A stretch of 64,000 bases of DNA from Lytechinus variegatus. Taxonomy: Eukaryota > Echinodermata > Echinoidea > Temnopleuroida > Toxopneustidae. This document shows positions 42,245 to 55,304 of this stretch, in pieces. Numbering within the stretch: position 1 is the stretch's first letter; each line of letters begins with the position of its first letter. Below the pieces are notes generated by a model. The model ran no database searches and was not told where the DNA came from. It saw only the letters and a list, made by a program, of their open reading frames with translations. The stretch covers positions 20,847,785 to 20,911,784 of the forward strand of contig NC_054757.1 of assembly GCF_018143015.1 (NCBI RefSeq). The letters are read 5' to 3'. The translations under genes were made by a program, and so were the position numbers.

Positions 42245-42489
42245 GCGGGGTGGAGACGAAATATAGATAGAGAGGGGGGGGGGGGGGGGTAGAGGGAGAA
42301 AGAGAGACATATAGAGTGGGGGTGGGTATAGAGGTAGATCATCTTGTAAGGAAAATTCATCTTCTGTTCATTTTCTATCTATCAATCCCGGCCTCTCCCA
42401 TTTTTTTTCTTTCCCCCTCTCTCGATTCATTCAATCTTTCTCACACTGCCCCCACGTTCTTCATGTTATCTCACGATGTTCATTATTCT
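42245..42489. other. low-complexity purine- and pyrimidine-rich DNA upstream of GST B
   Basis: A GA/G-rich stretch (42,245-42,335) followed by a CT-rich stretch (42,385-42,500). No promoter element can be singled out. Confidence 0.5.
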
Positions 42490-42715
42490 CCATCCCACCT
42501 CTCTCATATACCGAGGGTTTTTACCCGACTGCTAAGAAAGCACGATTACCTGTGAGCAAGCAACCAGGGGACCAACGGCTTATGGTCCTCTCCAAGGGAC
42601 CTGGTAATGAGGATAAATGCCTTACCAAAGGGCACTTGCGCACCACTTGGGAATCAAACCCGGGTCACCGGAATCCGAAACCCCGCTCTACCGACTGAGC
42701 TATCGCGCCTCCTTT
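42490..42715 (-). mobile_element. tRNA-derived SINE, second family
   Basis: The minus-strand head reads GGCGCGATAGCTCAGTCGGT and AGAGCGGGGTTTCGG, then box B GGGTTTGATTCC, a very tRNA-like order, followed by the body GTGGTGCGCAAGTGCCCTTT and GGTCCCTTGGAGAGGAC. The head is a tRNA relic, not a tRNA gene: no complementary acceptor arm follows and the body is SINE-specific. Confidence 0.8.
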
Positions 42716-44661
42716 TCCATCCTCTTTCCCTTTACCCACCTTCCATTCAATTCAGTTTCTAATTTGCTTCTATTTATAACCAATTTACAATCGAGTTTTT
42801 TCACAGTACTTTTTGCTGTGTCACGGTTCCATGTAGCCCGTGAATTACATACCGCGCGATGACCTTTTACAAACTTCTCTGGATGACGAAGCAAAATAAC
42901 GCATAAAAGAGTTCGCTGGATGTGCAAACAGAACTCCTGCACAAAATCTATAAACCAACACACGTACTCTGAATCGTTATGCAAGACCTAGATTTTACAC
43001 TTCTATGATAATACATCACTTCACAAACACACAGCACAATGTCTAAATTGCCTTTTCATTACTTTACACTAAAATATTTGGTTGGGTAACATTTTCGAAC
43101 AATTTTACCTGCTGTTAAAATGGCATGTAAGTCGATAGGGGGAAATTTTCTCTAGCCAAAAATTTTCAAAAATATGATTTGGTTTAAACATTCTGAGAGT
43201 GTATGACATTATCGAGGTATATGTATCTTTATACACATAAATGTGAGAAATTATACATGTACAAAAGCTTTGGCAACTCTTGTATTGTATTTAAATATGT
43301 TGTGAAAGAAATGATTAAGGAGAACAATGGGGTATATATATAGCTTATTATTTCTCACGTTTATTTAGCTGTAATAATTTGCGGCGTAAACCTAACGTTG
43401 TTGCGGGGGGGGGCTTTGAAATAAATCACAAATGTGCTATCAGAAAAAAAGAAATAAAATATCGTATGTAAATTTCGACATTTTATTTTTGACAGAATCT
43501 CCTCTAATACTTGGCAAATTTTACCTTTATCAAGACAAACTAATCACAGAATCAATTAGTAGAGATATGAGTAAATCACTCAAAACGACAACATAATATT
43601 ATGAATCTTTTTAAATTTCTTTATTCAAATACAAATTTATGTATGCATAGTCAGTATAAGAAAAGTATTTCATCGTATACCTACACTCTCCTTCATCTAA
43701 TTTATAAATAATGTAAACTATATATCGATTATATGGTTATGTATGCGATGTGTAGGGGATTCCGGATTCCGTACAAAACAAACAAGTTCAAATGTTTGTA
43801 CATTTTGTTTGTTGGTTTGCAGAGTTGCCAACCGTCACGGAATATTAATGAGATGTGTTCTAATGTAAATTCAGTGTTTACTTCCAGATTGAATGACCAA
43901 GCGAAAAACTTTTGTTTAACACGTTTTGTTTCATAAGAAAACATTTGGTTCAGCCGTTTGGTTATTTACATTGTTATTTCTTATCCGATTAGTATTCCGT
44001 AACGGCATCTCTAGGTTTGACAAGACTGCCTCTTAACAATGAATCAGGGGCCTCAGGGGGGGGGGGTGACTTAAAAAAAACAGTGTAAAACGGTTTTTTG
44101 TGCATGCCCCCCTTCAAAATCGTTCCGTGGCCCCTGTGAATATAAGAGCCTCTGTTCCAAAATTCCCTTTTCGCCCACATTTTGATAAGTTCATTTTCAA
44201 ATGGCGGTAAATCCATTTTTCATTGAAAATTAGGTTATTGATCGGGGTTATTGATTCCTGCCTTTGATTAAGATATGGAGTAAACCGATTTTGAAGCCAC
44301 CTACTCCTCGAATCTGTAATATGGGTGAAAGAACTGAGACACATTACAGACAGAGATGTGACTGAATACAATTGTGTTTCCTCTCAATCAAAACACTCAT
44401 TGGGGCTTGTGTTTGATTGTCTTAATTTGCGTTTAAACGTAGTTTTTTGTGCAACTAACGCCGTATTTCAATTGTCAACACCAGACACCAGTAATTCATT
44501 TGGAAAATAAATATTGTGGGTTTTTTTCAGCAGATAAGTGTCTTGTGGAGAAAGCGCTTCATTTTATCGTACAACATATTAAATTTTTAGAGGCAGTCAC
44601 TGAGATTGTTCTGTAAAGAAATCTGTGTAAAATTGGTCCTAATAATATCATCTCATTGCGT
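42716..44661. other. GST C 3' flank, mostly unrecognised
   Basis: AT-rich DNA. A segment near 43,240-43,350 matches 23,280-23,400 (CTTTGGCAACTCTTGTATT). A small hAT-like pair of ends lies at 44,045-44,136. No convincing gene is seen; short ORFs lack family motifs. Confidence 0.5.
44045..44136. mobile_element. very short hAT-like element
   Basis: CAGGGGCCTCAGGGG on the left and CCGTGGCCCCTG on the right are inverted ends 92 bp apart, enclosing a G run and an A run. The flanking 8 bp do not match clearly. Confidence 0.45.
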
Positions 44662-46731
44662 TTAGAAGGATGATTCCGGTCTCTTCGCGATCCAAGCGGC
44701 GATTTTAGGTTGCGCCCTAATACGCCCTGCGAAGTCTTTTAAGAGGGGGTACTTGTCCATCAGACCTGGGAATCCATTGGCCAGCATTTCGCTCAGGGTG
44801 AAGACAGCGACATCGGCTAGGGTCATCTAGATGGAGAAAATAATGGGATTTAAGAAAATAATGAGAAAAAACCGATTTGATTGCATATGTGATGTCATTA
44901 TATCATAATATTGTGTATGACGAAGGCAGTATGATCGATAAGAAGATTTGACGGATTAAAAGGTAGTATTTTTGCTTGCTTACATTGCATACATATCATA
45001 TCAGTCTACTTTTCATGAAATTACTCTTGAAAAGGGGATTAATATGGCAACATATTAGTCATGGCTGAAATTGCAAATGAAGCCAGAATCATTTAAGATA
45101 TCAATCGGGTACAAATAAAAGGATTTGAGTAATAAATAAGCGAACAAACAAAATTAATTAATGAATAACTAACTATATGAGTAACAATAATGATAACAAT
45201 GAATAAGCTTATTAGATATATCCATTAATATTTATTAATTAAATATTCATATCCCCTTATTTATATATGAAGATATAAATATATATATATATATATATGT
45301 ATATATATGTCAATGAACAATCGTGCTGTTTCTGAAACTGATTTTGAGTTCTCTTTCTTTTCTGTCATATTATGGGCACTGAGAAAGAGAGTGACTTTAC
45401 CTTTCATTTTTGAGAGCTACGCTCCTACCTACGATTTTATTTCAATGGCATTTTACTGAAACAATTGTGATTATTCAAGACCTTACATGCTGAAGCAGAC
45501 TATTTTTATTTTTGTTATACATACATACATACATACACACATACCCACACACACACACACAAAAAAAATCTTACTTTGTCTCCAATGAAGAACCCTTTTC
45601 CTTCACCGTTTTTCTTCAAAGTAGTTTCCATGAAAGTTAAATTGGCTACGCTGTCCTTTTCCATGAAGTTTTTCGACAACTCTTTCTACAAGTAAATCGT
45701 GAATCGGAAAAGTTTTGAACTTAATTAGGCATTCACCAAGACAGAGACATAAAATAATGTATATATGTTTTTAATTTGTTTCTCGAGTCTATATTGATAT
45801 TCCGTCATTTTATTATTTTTATGTTGGAGTAGAAAGTATAGAAATTATAGATGGGAAATACAGACTGCATATACCCCCCCTTTTGTACTTTGCGATATAA
45901 AATCAAACATTCCCGTCAGCCAACGTACATGGCATCGACCATTTTCAGATGAGTAATGACGGTATATTTTTTATGAGACTGTAATAAATTCTAAATGTCA
46001 AAATAAATCTGAAATCTGCTGTAAAATAAAAAAAAATGATAATTGACAAAATTCAAACCTATACATGTGTTCATTAAGGAATGGGACTTTAACATTATTT
46101 TACATCGCCCCCCCCCCCCCCCCCCGAAGAAGCATAGTTCCCCATCATAAAATGATAACATTGAGATTTCGTAACTAGAATACAAAAATGCCTAAGTAAA
46201 GATGATCAATATTGCAATATCATAGATTGATCTCTCTCCAAATTTAAAACAACATCAATGCAATGACATAAAGAAAAAACGAAAGTCGGGATGCACCCCG
46301 TATAGTGTTACGGGATTATTACAACCGACTCCATTTGGCGTCTCTATACAGACAGAACCACACCCTGCGGTGTAAGAATTACACCATTGAGTGTGAACAT
46401 AACACCGAACTGTGCAAAAGTAACAAACAAAGGTGCTGTTGTAGCATGCATGGGTGTTGAACTATTAAACACCACAAATATAACACCGGAGTACAATGAT
46501 TGTATGGTCCTCTATGTATAACAGTTAAACGCGTCATATTTTGTAAACCCTTACCTTCGTGGCCTCGTCTTTCTCGAAAGAGACCTTAATCATTTTGGTA
46601 AACATATCCGCCACGCAATCGGTGAGGACATCAACGGTCGTCTCCTCATCGACATTCTTCCCATACATCCCTATCATACAGAAAGAATGCAGGTAATATA
46701 ATCAATCATAGTACTAATACTGCTGCTGCTG

Positions 46732-46810
<79 letters not shown>

Positions 46811-46815
46811 GACTT

Positions 46816-46858
<43 letters not shown>

Positions 46859-46892
46859 GACTTCTACTACTACTACTACTACTACTACTACG

Positions 46893-46940
<48 letters not shown>

Positions 46941-46965
46941 GCTACTACTACTACTTCTACTGCTG

Positions 46966-47032
<67 letters not shown>

Positions 47033-47084
47033 ATGTACTACTACTACTACTCCTTCTACTACTATACTATTACTACTACTGCTG

Positions 47085-47124
<40 letters not shown>

Positions 47125-49573
47125 CACTACTACTACTAATTCTTCTACTACTACTAATAGTAATATTACTGCTTCTTCTTCTACTTCTACTACTATACTA
47201 CTACTATTATTACTACTATACTACTACTACTACTACTACTACTAATACAGCTTATTATTACCAAACCATAGTATTATGCTGAATTTGGTAAATATTCATG
47301 AAAAAAGTCCCCCCCCCCTTTCGTAGAACACACTGTATGATCTGGTTTATGGTAAATATACAGAATAATAATTACCAAATTGCTTTGCTAAATATCGGGC
47401 AATGGCTTGACTCTGTGGAATCACTTGTTTACCATCGACTATAAGCACTGGAAGTTGACCAAGCGGTATCTCTGACAAAAACAACATCAAACAGAAAACG
47501 TGTGTTATTATTTGATATATTTGATCTATAAGATAAGACTTTCATTTCTGGTAAATATTCCAATATTTTTAAATGCGATAAATGACTAAGTTAAAAAATA
47601 ATTTAAACCCCGCTATTTACTATGCGAATCGCACAGTACTATTTAAACAGATTAAAAAAGTGTTTGAAATCTTAGACAACCATGCTTAAATTATTGATTT
47701 TAAACTTTGTTGTTTAGGAATTTAAGCACTTTTTTAAAAAATGGTTAAACAACTACTGTGCGATTCACATAGTAAACAGCGTTGCTTAAATAATTTTTCA
47801 AGGTCAAGTCCACCTCAGAAAAATGTTGATTTGAATCAATAGAGAAAAATCAGACAAGCACAATGCTGATAATTTCATCAAGATCGGATGTAATATAAGA
47901 AAGTTATGACATTTCAAAGTTTCGCTTATTTTGAACAAAACAGTTATATGAACGAGCCAGTTACATCCAAATGAGAGAGTCGATGATGTCACTCACTCAC
48001 TATTTCTTTTGCTTTTTGTTTGAATAATTCAATATTTCAATTTTTACGAATTTGACGATTAGGACCTCCTTGCCTGAAGCACAAAATGTTAAAACAATGG
48101 AATTCCTCGTGTTCAGGGAGGAATGAAACTTTATTTCACATGACAATGATGAGAAAATGAAAATATTTCATATAACAAAATACAAAAGAAATAGTGAGTG
48201 AGTGATGTCATCAGTGTCCTCATTTACATACTGACTAGGATGTGCACATAATATTGTTTTGTGAAATGAAGCGAAACTTTAAAATGCCATAACTTTCTTA
48301 TTTTACATCCAATTTTAATGAAATTTTCAGTGTTATGCTTGTTGAATTTTTCTCTTTTTATTCAAATCAAGATTTTGTTGTGCTGGACTTGTCCTTTAAT
48401 AGCGTTATGGTAAACGTGAAAATACACCCGCTCGGAATTAAAGTGTGTTTGTGTACGTGGGTGGGGAGGGAAGGGGTAATTGCAAAAGCTTTTCATGTAA
48501 ATTATTTTACCAAAACCAAATTCATTCTCGTTTGTAGTAAGCTGAATATCAAGTTGCTTTCCATTATTGCGAGTTGCGGCCAAATGGGAAAAGTGTTTTA
48601 ATTTGAAAGTCAAAATGATGAGTAAAATTATTGAAGAAATAAATAGAAACAAAATTCACTCAATTAAAAAACGAAAAAAATGCCTACTTAAGATATTTAT
48701 TTAAAAAAAAGCAAACAAGAATTTAGATTCATCTAACTCGAAAACCTAACAGACTTTTCCAGCTGACAAGAGCTTTACATTCAGCAACTTTAAAGTTTAA
48801 AAAGAGCGATATATATTTAGTCTTTATACCCCCTTTTACAGATGTAACTAGCTTTGCATTTGTATGGGCTCCCTCCCCCATCAACAGTACCGCCTCTGGT
48901 ATAGTCTTTTGTGCACACCCTTTTTTCGAGTTAAAGCCTATAAGGCATTCTGTACTGAAGGTCTGAAAGAGCAATTTTTGTATGTACTAGCCTTTGCGTG
49001 GAGACCCACTTGTTGATCAATTTGAAAATTGGGGTCTGTGCCTGCAGACTACCTCTGGTATGGTATCAGATGCCTTTTTAAGATCAAGATCTTTAAAAGT
49101 GTTATATTAAACGGCGGACATGCGGGCCAAACTTCTTGAAAATTGATTTTGAAAAAAAGGTAACAACTATCGAGAGAGCAAATATCAAAGGTGGTATAAA
49201 TAAATAGATTTGAAAATATCAATAAATACGATATCTTAAAAATACAATTTCAGTAGTATCCCTTTAACACCATTTTAAATACCCCCTCGTTTAATTAAGA
49301 TGAAATATCATTCAATGGTGGTTTGAGTCCGTAATGTAATGACAATATATATTTCTTTTCATAGAAAAGAAAATGAAGCAGATATACTTGGGATAGACTG
49401 ACTTTCCTATATTTGTATAGCCCTGACTTACTTGATGCGTCGGTTTTCATGGCTTGAAATTCCTCCGAATTCAGACGGCAGTCTTCGTACTCGACTCCGG
49501 CTTGGGCAAAGAGATACCGAGAAATCTCCGCACGGGCACGGACATTGAAATACACGAGCTTGTACTGAGGCAT
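44662..49573 (-). CDS. sigma-class glutathione S-transferase C
   Basis: Diverged paralogue of A and B with the same five-exon plan: 49,573-49,432; 47,471-47,376; 46,670-46,555; 45,685-45,575; 44,826-44,662 (stop TAA); 209 aa. Three extra residues lie in exon 4 (LKKNGEGKGFFIGDK). Y8 and R14 are kept (VYFNVRARAE), as are QLPVL and the QS pair; the C-terminal domain reads MTLADVAVFTLSEML. The lid and H-site segments differ much from A/B (TKMIKVSFEKDEATKKELSK), so a different substrate range is likely; this is inference. Introns are much shorter than in A and B. Splice sites are consensus; one acceptor (exon 3, GATAG) has a weak pyrimidine tract. Probably functional. Confidence 0.93.
46715..47245. 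repeat. CTA/TAG microsatellite in GST C intron 2
   Basis: About 530 bp of CTA repeats with GCT, TTCT and AAT interruptions. It lies about 45 bp upstream of exon 3 on the plus map. Relative to the coding strand it has the opposite polarity to the arrays in GST A and B intron 4. A short relic of it lies at 29,205-29,263. Confidence 0.97.
47592..47799. mobile_element. fold-back MITE with TTTAAAC-rich arms, copy 2 (GST C intron 1)
   Basis: AAAAAATAATTTAAACCCCG and CTATTTACTATGCGAATCGC on the left are mirrored by GCGATTCACATAGTAAACAG and CGTTGCTTAAATAATTTTT on the right (with mismatches). Non-coding. Confidence 0.7.
47800..48396. mobile_element. fold-back MITE family F1, complete copy (GST C intron 1)
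   Basis: The left end AAGGTCAAGTCCACC and right end GGACTTGTCCTT are inverted. The arms pair over more than 100 bp (for example CAAGATCGGATGTAATATAA against TTATTTTACATCCAATTTTA). Other copies: 640-1,105 and 52,462-53,037. Confidence 0.8.
48902..49051. mobile_element. short TIR element with 9-bp duplication CCTCTGGTA (GST C intron 1)
   Basis: The ends TAGTCTTTTGTGCACA and TGTGCCTGCAGACTA are inverted repeats with mismatches. CCTCTGGTA flanks both sides (48,893-48,901; 49,052-49,060). A relative lies at 60,777-60,956. Non-coding. Confidence 0.8.
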
Positions 49574-51590
49574 GATGACGGTCTAGCGATGTTGATGACG
49601 AGGACCAAGTGGATATCGACGATGTCAGATACTCTGAGTTCGAGAGAGAGAGGGGGAGGGTCGACTTCTAGTTGGAAAGGTTTCCACAAGAGTGAGAATG
49701 GGAGTGGAGGTGCATCACCATTGAATGTGTTCTGGGGCATCGTTACGTAACGTTTACACAATGGTCGGATTTGTGTTTATGCAATTTTTTTACTTAAATT
49801 CTATCAGCTGATTGGTCGAATGGGGTCTGTCATAGAATTGTACAGTTCTCATTGATATTTTTTTCTTCTTAAAACGGGGCTCTGTTTGTTCAAGAGTTTG
49901 TATGGGTTAAAATAATGTCTCCCCGCTGTAATATGCGTTCATTTTTTTTTTATTTACGCCGTGCACTGCTCATGAAGAGCGCAGTGGATCTGACATGACT
50001 TGTATCCATTCCCATCTCCCCCCCCCCCTCTCTCTCTCTCTCCCTCCCATCATTATCCACACCCCTTCTCTTTCCTTCCCTTGTTCATGCTGTTTCTCAT
50101 CCTCTATATCTTTCTGTCTTCCCCCTCTTTCTTTCCCTCTCTTCCTATCTCTCTCCCCCTCTTCTCTCCCCCCCTTCCCTCTGCCTCTCCTCCTATACTG
50201 GAATTTAAAGGGAAAACGCACTACTTTATTTCCACCATGACTGAGCAAAAAAACACAAAGGAGGGAGATTTCATAGAAGTTACCCAAACACTTAAAAATC
50301 AATATGTAGAGAGAGACAGGCACAAGGTCACACATGTTAAGTATATTACGTAATACGTACACGTGGATGAAGTAAACGCTGCTCGTTTCAATTCAAAAGA
50401 ATTTTTCGAAATGTTTTCTTCTTTTGAATAAGAATGGCAGTTGCTAGCATGCATTCATTTGGATAACAAACTAAAAAAGGTAGACATGAAGAAAACGGGA
50501 TGGAGGCCGTAATAGTGATCTTTTTGGGGTGGAGGGTAGCACGACACGAAATGAAACATACTGGTCCATTCTAGAGATTGAAATCGGACACTGTGCGGAT
50601 GCCTAATTTGAATAGCAATTCCAGATTCTATAATTCAAACATTAAAACGTTTTAAATTGATATTGTATTAATATCTGGGGGAGAAATGTGTTATGCAGTT
50701 CCCCGAACAATACCTATTAGAATCACAACTTAAAAAGATGCTAATTTGTCAATACTCCACACAGCAAGTCAAGCTAACATAATTTGTAACTAAAAGTATT
50801 TAAATGTAATCTTTAACTATCAATAAATTTGTCAAATATCATATATTCTAAGTAATGTCACTCAGTGCCTAATGACCTGTGTACCTGCCATGTCCCTCTT
50901 TTCATGTCAAGTTTTATTTGCACCACCCTTTTCTCCCTCTCTCTTTTCCTTTGCCTCCCTTTTCCCCTCTTATATTTTCGACTTGAAATTTATCATTATT
51001 ATTGTTATCATTACAATAATCTATATTACTTTCCATTTTTGCTGTCGCTTATTCGCTCTATTTTGGTATTTTCGAGATTACTCATTTTAAGTTTGATTAC
51101 CGTCCGTCTCTTGGATATAGGTTATGTTAATTAGTATTCAAACTAAGTTTAGGGACTTGCCTTTTTTTACAAGCTTTGCTTTTCTTGGTAGGTGGTTCAG
51201 TTAATTTAACTTCAATATTTGTTATGAAATGTCATTGACCTTCACTTATTTGCAACGCCATCGATTTATCACTTACATCAAGATCATACAATAATATCTG
51301 CTGCGTTGCTAATTATTAAAAGAAAGACTATAATTATGTCATTTCTGACATCTCTTGTAACTGTGTAATGAAAAGATTCATTACTCTTTACTAATAGCTT
51401 ATAAAAATCACGCACAAAAGGATTCTTCCTTGTGCTCAATGAGGCAGCTCTACGTATTATTTTCTCTCTCTACCTTTTCTGTTATTTCTGTTTATGAACA
51501 TGGCATTACGTACGATCAAGAACAATTTTAGAAAAGAAAATGAATCTACCAACTTGTTGGTTGATTAGAATATAAATGTTGTCTTAACGT
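49574..51590. other. GST C upstream region, no gene recognised
   Basis: It includes the GST C 5' flank, a CT-rich low-complexity stretch (50,015-50,190) and a LINE 3' UTR-like piece at about 51,135-51,240 that matches 57,780-57,880. ORFs in the CT-rich run are compositional. Confidence 0.5.
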
Positions 51591-51596
51591 GGAACG

Positions 51597-51870
51597 TTGA
51601 GGCCCAGTGGATTAGTCTTCGGACTTTGAAACAGAGGGTCGTGGTTCGAATCCCAGCCATGGCGTAATTTCCTTCAGCAAGAAACTGATCCACAATGTGC
51701 TGCACTCAACCCAGGTGAGGTAAATGGGTACCAGTAGGAAGTAATTCCTTAAAAAGCTGTGTGCGCTATATGAACGCCTAGCTTAGCCTGGTAATATAGG
51801 AGCGCCTTGAGCACCGAACAAGGTGGATATGTGCGCAATATAAATACCCTATATTATTACTATTATTAAC
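51597..51870 (+). mobile_element. tRNA-derived SINE, SURF1-like
   Basis: The head contains CCCAGTGGATTAGTC and box B GGTTCGAATCC, the body GGCGTAATTTCCTTCAGC and CAACCCAGGTGAGGTAAATG, and the end GCGCAATATAAATACC followed by ATT repeats. It matches the element at 14,967-15,250 in the opposite orientation. Confidence 0.85.
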
Positions 51871-52392
51871 TCACAGTTGGAAGTATAAACAGCTTTTATA
51901 GACATACTGTATGATAATATAATGTAGTTGAATTCGCTCGTGGGGGATTTACCGATCTAAAGATAGGCTTTCAAAGTTTTCATTATTATTAGATCATATC
52001 ACATAGAGGCGGTGCTCGATAGGGACAGAGGGAAGAAAAGGAGAAGAAAAAAAGACTTTAAAAATGTGTCATTGTTCTTGAAACTGTATATTCACGAGGA
52101 ATAATGGTTTAGCATAAAACAATGACATTGAATATTTAACAAAGAATCAAACTTTTCACAACATTCATAATGTGCCCTTCACAAACTTAATTTGGCGTAA
52201 GAATTTTAAGTCCTCCTAAAAGCAATCTGTTTCTCTCAAACTATGCTCCGTCCATGATGATTCAACGCACACAGTTCCGCAAACAAATCCATTCTGTGGC
52301 ACCAACAGCCAGTGTCCGAGTGTCAAGTGTTGCTGCCCTCTACGTTAATTGGTCGCAACTATAGTAGTTTACAGGCATAGAGTTATGTTTAC

Positions 52393-52460
52393 AGGCCAGG
52401 ACGATTTCGGTCTCTTCGCGAGCCGTAGCAATTTTGCGTTCCGCCTTCATGCGTCCTTAG
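52393..52460 (-). pseudogene. relic exon 5 of a GST gene
   Basis: The minus strand reads GRMKAERKIATAREETEI, aligning with the GST C end GRIRAQPKIAAWIAKRPESS; the DNA word TTTCGGTCTCTTCGCGA near 52,407 is nearly the same as TTCCGGTCTCTTCGCGA at 44,675. An in-frame stop lies where GST C has DFA, and the copy is cut at 52,460 by an F1 element. It is too short to be a gene. It suggests the array once reached at least this far. Confidence 0.65.
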
Positions 52461-52461
52461 A

Positions 52462-53037
52462 ACTTTACAGGGCAATTCCACTCCAACAAAAAGTTAATTT
52501 GAACAAAAAGAGAAATATCCAACAAGCAAAACAATGAAAATCTCATCAAAATCGGATGTAAAATAAGAAAGTTATGACATTTTAAAGTTAATTTCACAAA
52601 ACAGTTATATGCACTTCCTGGTCGGTATGCAAATGAGGGAACTTAGAACATCACTCACTCTTTCTTTTGTATTTTATTATATGAACAAAAAATGAAATAT
52701 TCTTATTTCCCCTCATTGTCAAGTGAAACAGCGATTAATTTCTCACTGAACATGTGGAATTAGCATTCTTTAATACCACATGGTTCAGTCAAGTTGGTCC
52801 TGTAAAATATGGAATATTGTATAATTCAAACAATAAAAAACAAAAGAAATAGTGAGTGAGGGAAACCATCGACTGTCTCATTTGAGTTTTGCAATTTGCA
52901 AATCACCGTTTTGTGAAAAAAAACGAAACTTTGAAATTGCATAAATTTAGTATGTCACATCCGATTTTCAGTGCCTATATTGCTTGTTAGATTTTTCTTT
53001 ATTTATTCAAGCTAACATTTTCTAGGAAGGACCTTTA
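52462..53037. mobile_element. fold-back MITE family F1, third copy
   Basis: The left end GGGCAATTCCACTCC and the right end GGAAGGACCTTTAA frame arms with ATCGGATGTAAAATAAGAAA and its complement. It interrupts the GST exon 5 relic. Confidence 0.75.
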
Positions 53038-53249
53038 AGTTTTTATTATATTCGTTTAATCAACTACTATACCGAATTATTAATGCAATAGGCAATTAAT
53101 ATTTGTACAACTTCACATCACGTCATATATTTTCTTTATATATGAACACTGAGAAAATAAACAAAGCAATGAACACTTTATGTAATAGAGAATAAAATGA
53201 AACAATTTATTTAAAACAGAAATAGATTTCCTTGTCTCAAGTACATGGC

Positions 53250-53864
53250 TTGAAGGAAAATAAAACCTTTGGAATTATACATGTATAGCTAAAGTGCGTA
53301 AACAGACAAATCAAAGAAACAGGTCAACAGAAGTTTGAGAAAAAAATGAGTAAATATTAAGAATGTTATGAGCATTTCAAGTTTAGGTCCTTATTGTTAT
53401 GTAGATCCTCCCACTGGCAATGCGCCATGAATATGTGATGTCACATGATTGTGAACAACTTTGCCATTACTTTTGTATATAATTCAATTTAAAAATGCCA
53501 CTTTTATCACATCTATCAGTAGATCATGTACTCTTTTTATAGGAAGGCATGTAATACAGATTTTCAAAGAATAAATCATGGATAAAGAGTTTGTATCACC
53601 ATAAGAAAGAGCAAAAAGATACATTTTGAGGGCATTTTATAGTCCACCAGAAGGAGAGTTGTTCACATGTGACATCACACATCTTGGTCGCATTGCCAAT
53701 AGGAGGATATCCATATAGCATTAGTGATCGCAATATTCAAATGCTCTTAACGTTCTCATTTGTCCGATTTTTCTCAAACTCTCTTTGATCATATTCTTTG
53801 AGTTTTCTGTTTCCACACAAGCCCACTTGTTCCAAAGGTTTCTTTCCTCTTTAATATCGACAAA
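53250..53864. mobile_element. fold-back MITE family F2, complete copy
   Basis: The arms carry AATAAAACCTTTGGAA and TTCCAAAGGTTTCTTTCC at the ends, with inner inverted pairs (ATCCTCCCACTGGCAATGCG against CGCATTGCCAATAGGAGGAT; ATGTGATGTCACATG against CATGTGACATCACAC). About 615 bp, non-coding. The half copy is at 13,149-13,428. Confidence 0.75.
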
Positions 53865-54489
53865 GGTAAGCCTATTATTCAGCATTCTGGTTGCCAGCAG
53901 TGAGCCTCAATAAAGTTCATCCTATTTTGTATACATATACTATACTCGTTATGCCTCTTTTTCGCTTTATCATTGTTGGACTTCATTTTCCATTCTTATT
54001 GTCTCATTTAAACATGTTAATGCAAACATTAATCAGCCGAGTCGCCCTTTAGGTGATGTTTAATGACATTTAACAGTTCAAAAATATACTTACACACATG
54101 AATATTTACAGCAAGATACATGTAGTATTGATTTATAATATACATGTTATGCCATTTTGGACATATTTTTAGCTAGCGTCTCTTCAGCATAATAGGGGCT
54201 TTTTTTCGGATATTTGTTTTCTCCGGAATTAATGTTTCAAACATATTTTGACATCAGTGTTTGGGATGATTTTCAAATGTGAATCATAAAATGATTAAAA
54301 AATATCCTTAAAAATTAAATTGATCTATATCTATTCTAATCAGCACTAACCCACTTTTAAATTCTCCCCAAATGAGTAGTGATGAACAATATTCCAGGCG
54401 CGATTCGGGGGGGGGGGGGGGGTTCGGAAGGTGCAGCCTGTAAAATTTGAAGCCATCATAAAGAAAAAAAAGTGTGAGACCGAGACAAA
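53865..54489. other. spacer, nothing recognised
   Basis: AT-rich DNA with a long G run near 54,407-54,422 and a weak hAT-like CGCGATTCGGGGG start. No gene. Confidence 0.4.
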
Positions 54490-55060
54490 ACAAGTGGACC
54501 GACTCTAAATGACATTTGACCTTGATCAAGTGACCTACGACTTGTGTAAGGCGAGCAATGATACTGGATTACCCCTATTCATAAAATTTCAAAGTAACGA
54601 TGGCAATTCAATTAACAATTACCCACAACATGGCCACAGTTCATTGACCTTAAATGACCTTCGACCTTGGTCATGTGACCTGAAACTCGCACAGGATGCT
54701 CAGTGATCTTGATTACTCTTTATGACCAAGTCTTTATGAACTAGCTCCATAAACATTCAAAGTTATGATGACATTTCAAAAACTTAACTTTAGATTAAGA
54801 TTTCGATATTGATTCCCCCAATATGGTCTAAGTTCATTAACCCTAAATGACCTTTGATCTTGGTCATGTGACCTGAAACCCGAGGAGAGGATGTTTAGTA
54901 ATACTTGATTACGGTACCCTTATGTCCAAGTTTAATGACCTAGATCCGTATACTTTTTTAAGTTATGATGTCATTTCAAAAACTTAACTTTCATGTTGAC
55001 GATGCCGCGCCGTCGAAAGAGCGGCGCGGCGCCCTCGTTTGTCTCGCCTCTCATATATTC
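54490..55060 (-). repeat. repeat S fragment, inverted
   Basis: Contains about two and a half tandem units with GACCTTGGTCATGTGACCTG, TTATGATGACATTTCAAAAA and CTTAACTTT, then GATGCCGCGCCGTCGAAAG and GTTTGTCTCGCC, the reverse of the left end at 32,661. No coding sequence. Confidence 0.65.
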
Positions 55061-55304
55061 CTCTCTATACTCCCTATCATTGTTGATTGAAATTTGATAA
55101 ATCCACGATTTTGGTGTATGCATACTTCATAACGGTATAATGTTCATGCTTGGTACTGGTGTGATCTTTGGTTACGTTCTTCAGCAGCATAACTTACCAC
55201 TTGAGGAATCGAAGAAATACGAATTGCCACAATTGCACAACAGCCTCTTTGCCTTCATGCGTGAGAATCTTTGTAAAGATCTTATAAAAAAAATTTAACT
55301 AGAA

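Noticed and set aside
42640-42712. Possible tRNA gene on the minus strand
   Set aside because: The A and B boxes are good, but the downstream half leads into a SINE body with no acceptor stem; it is a SINE head.
46740-47245. Poly-T/Y ORF
   Set aside because: Product of the CTA microsatellite.
50000-50353. Proline/serine/leucine-rich ORFs
   Set aside because: They translate a CT-rich low-complexity run.
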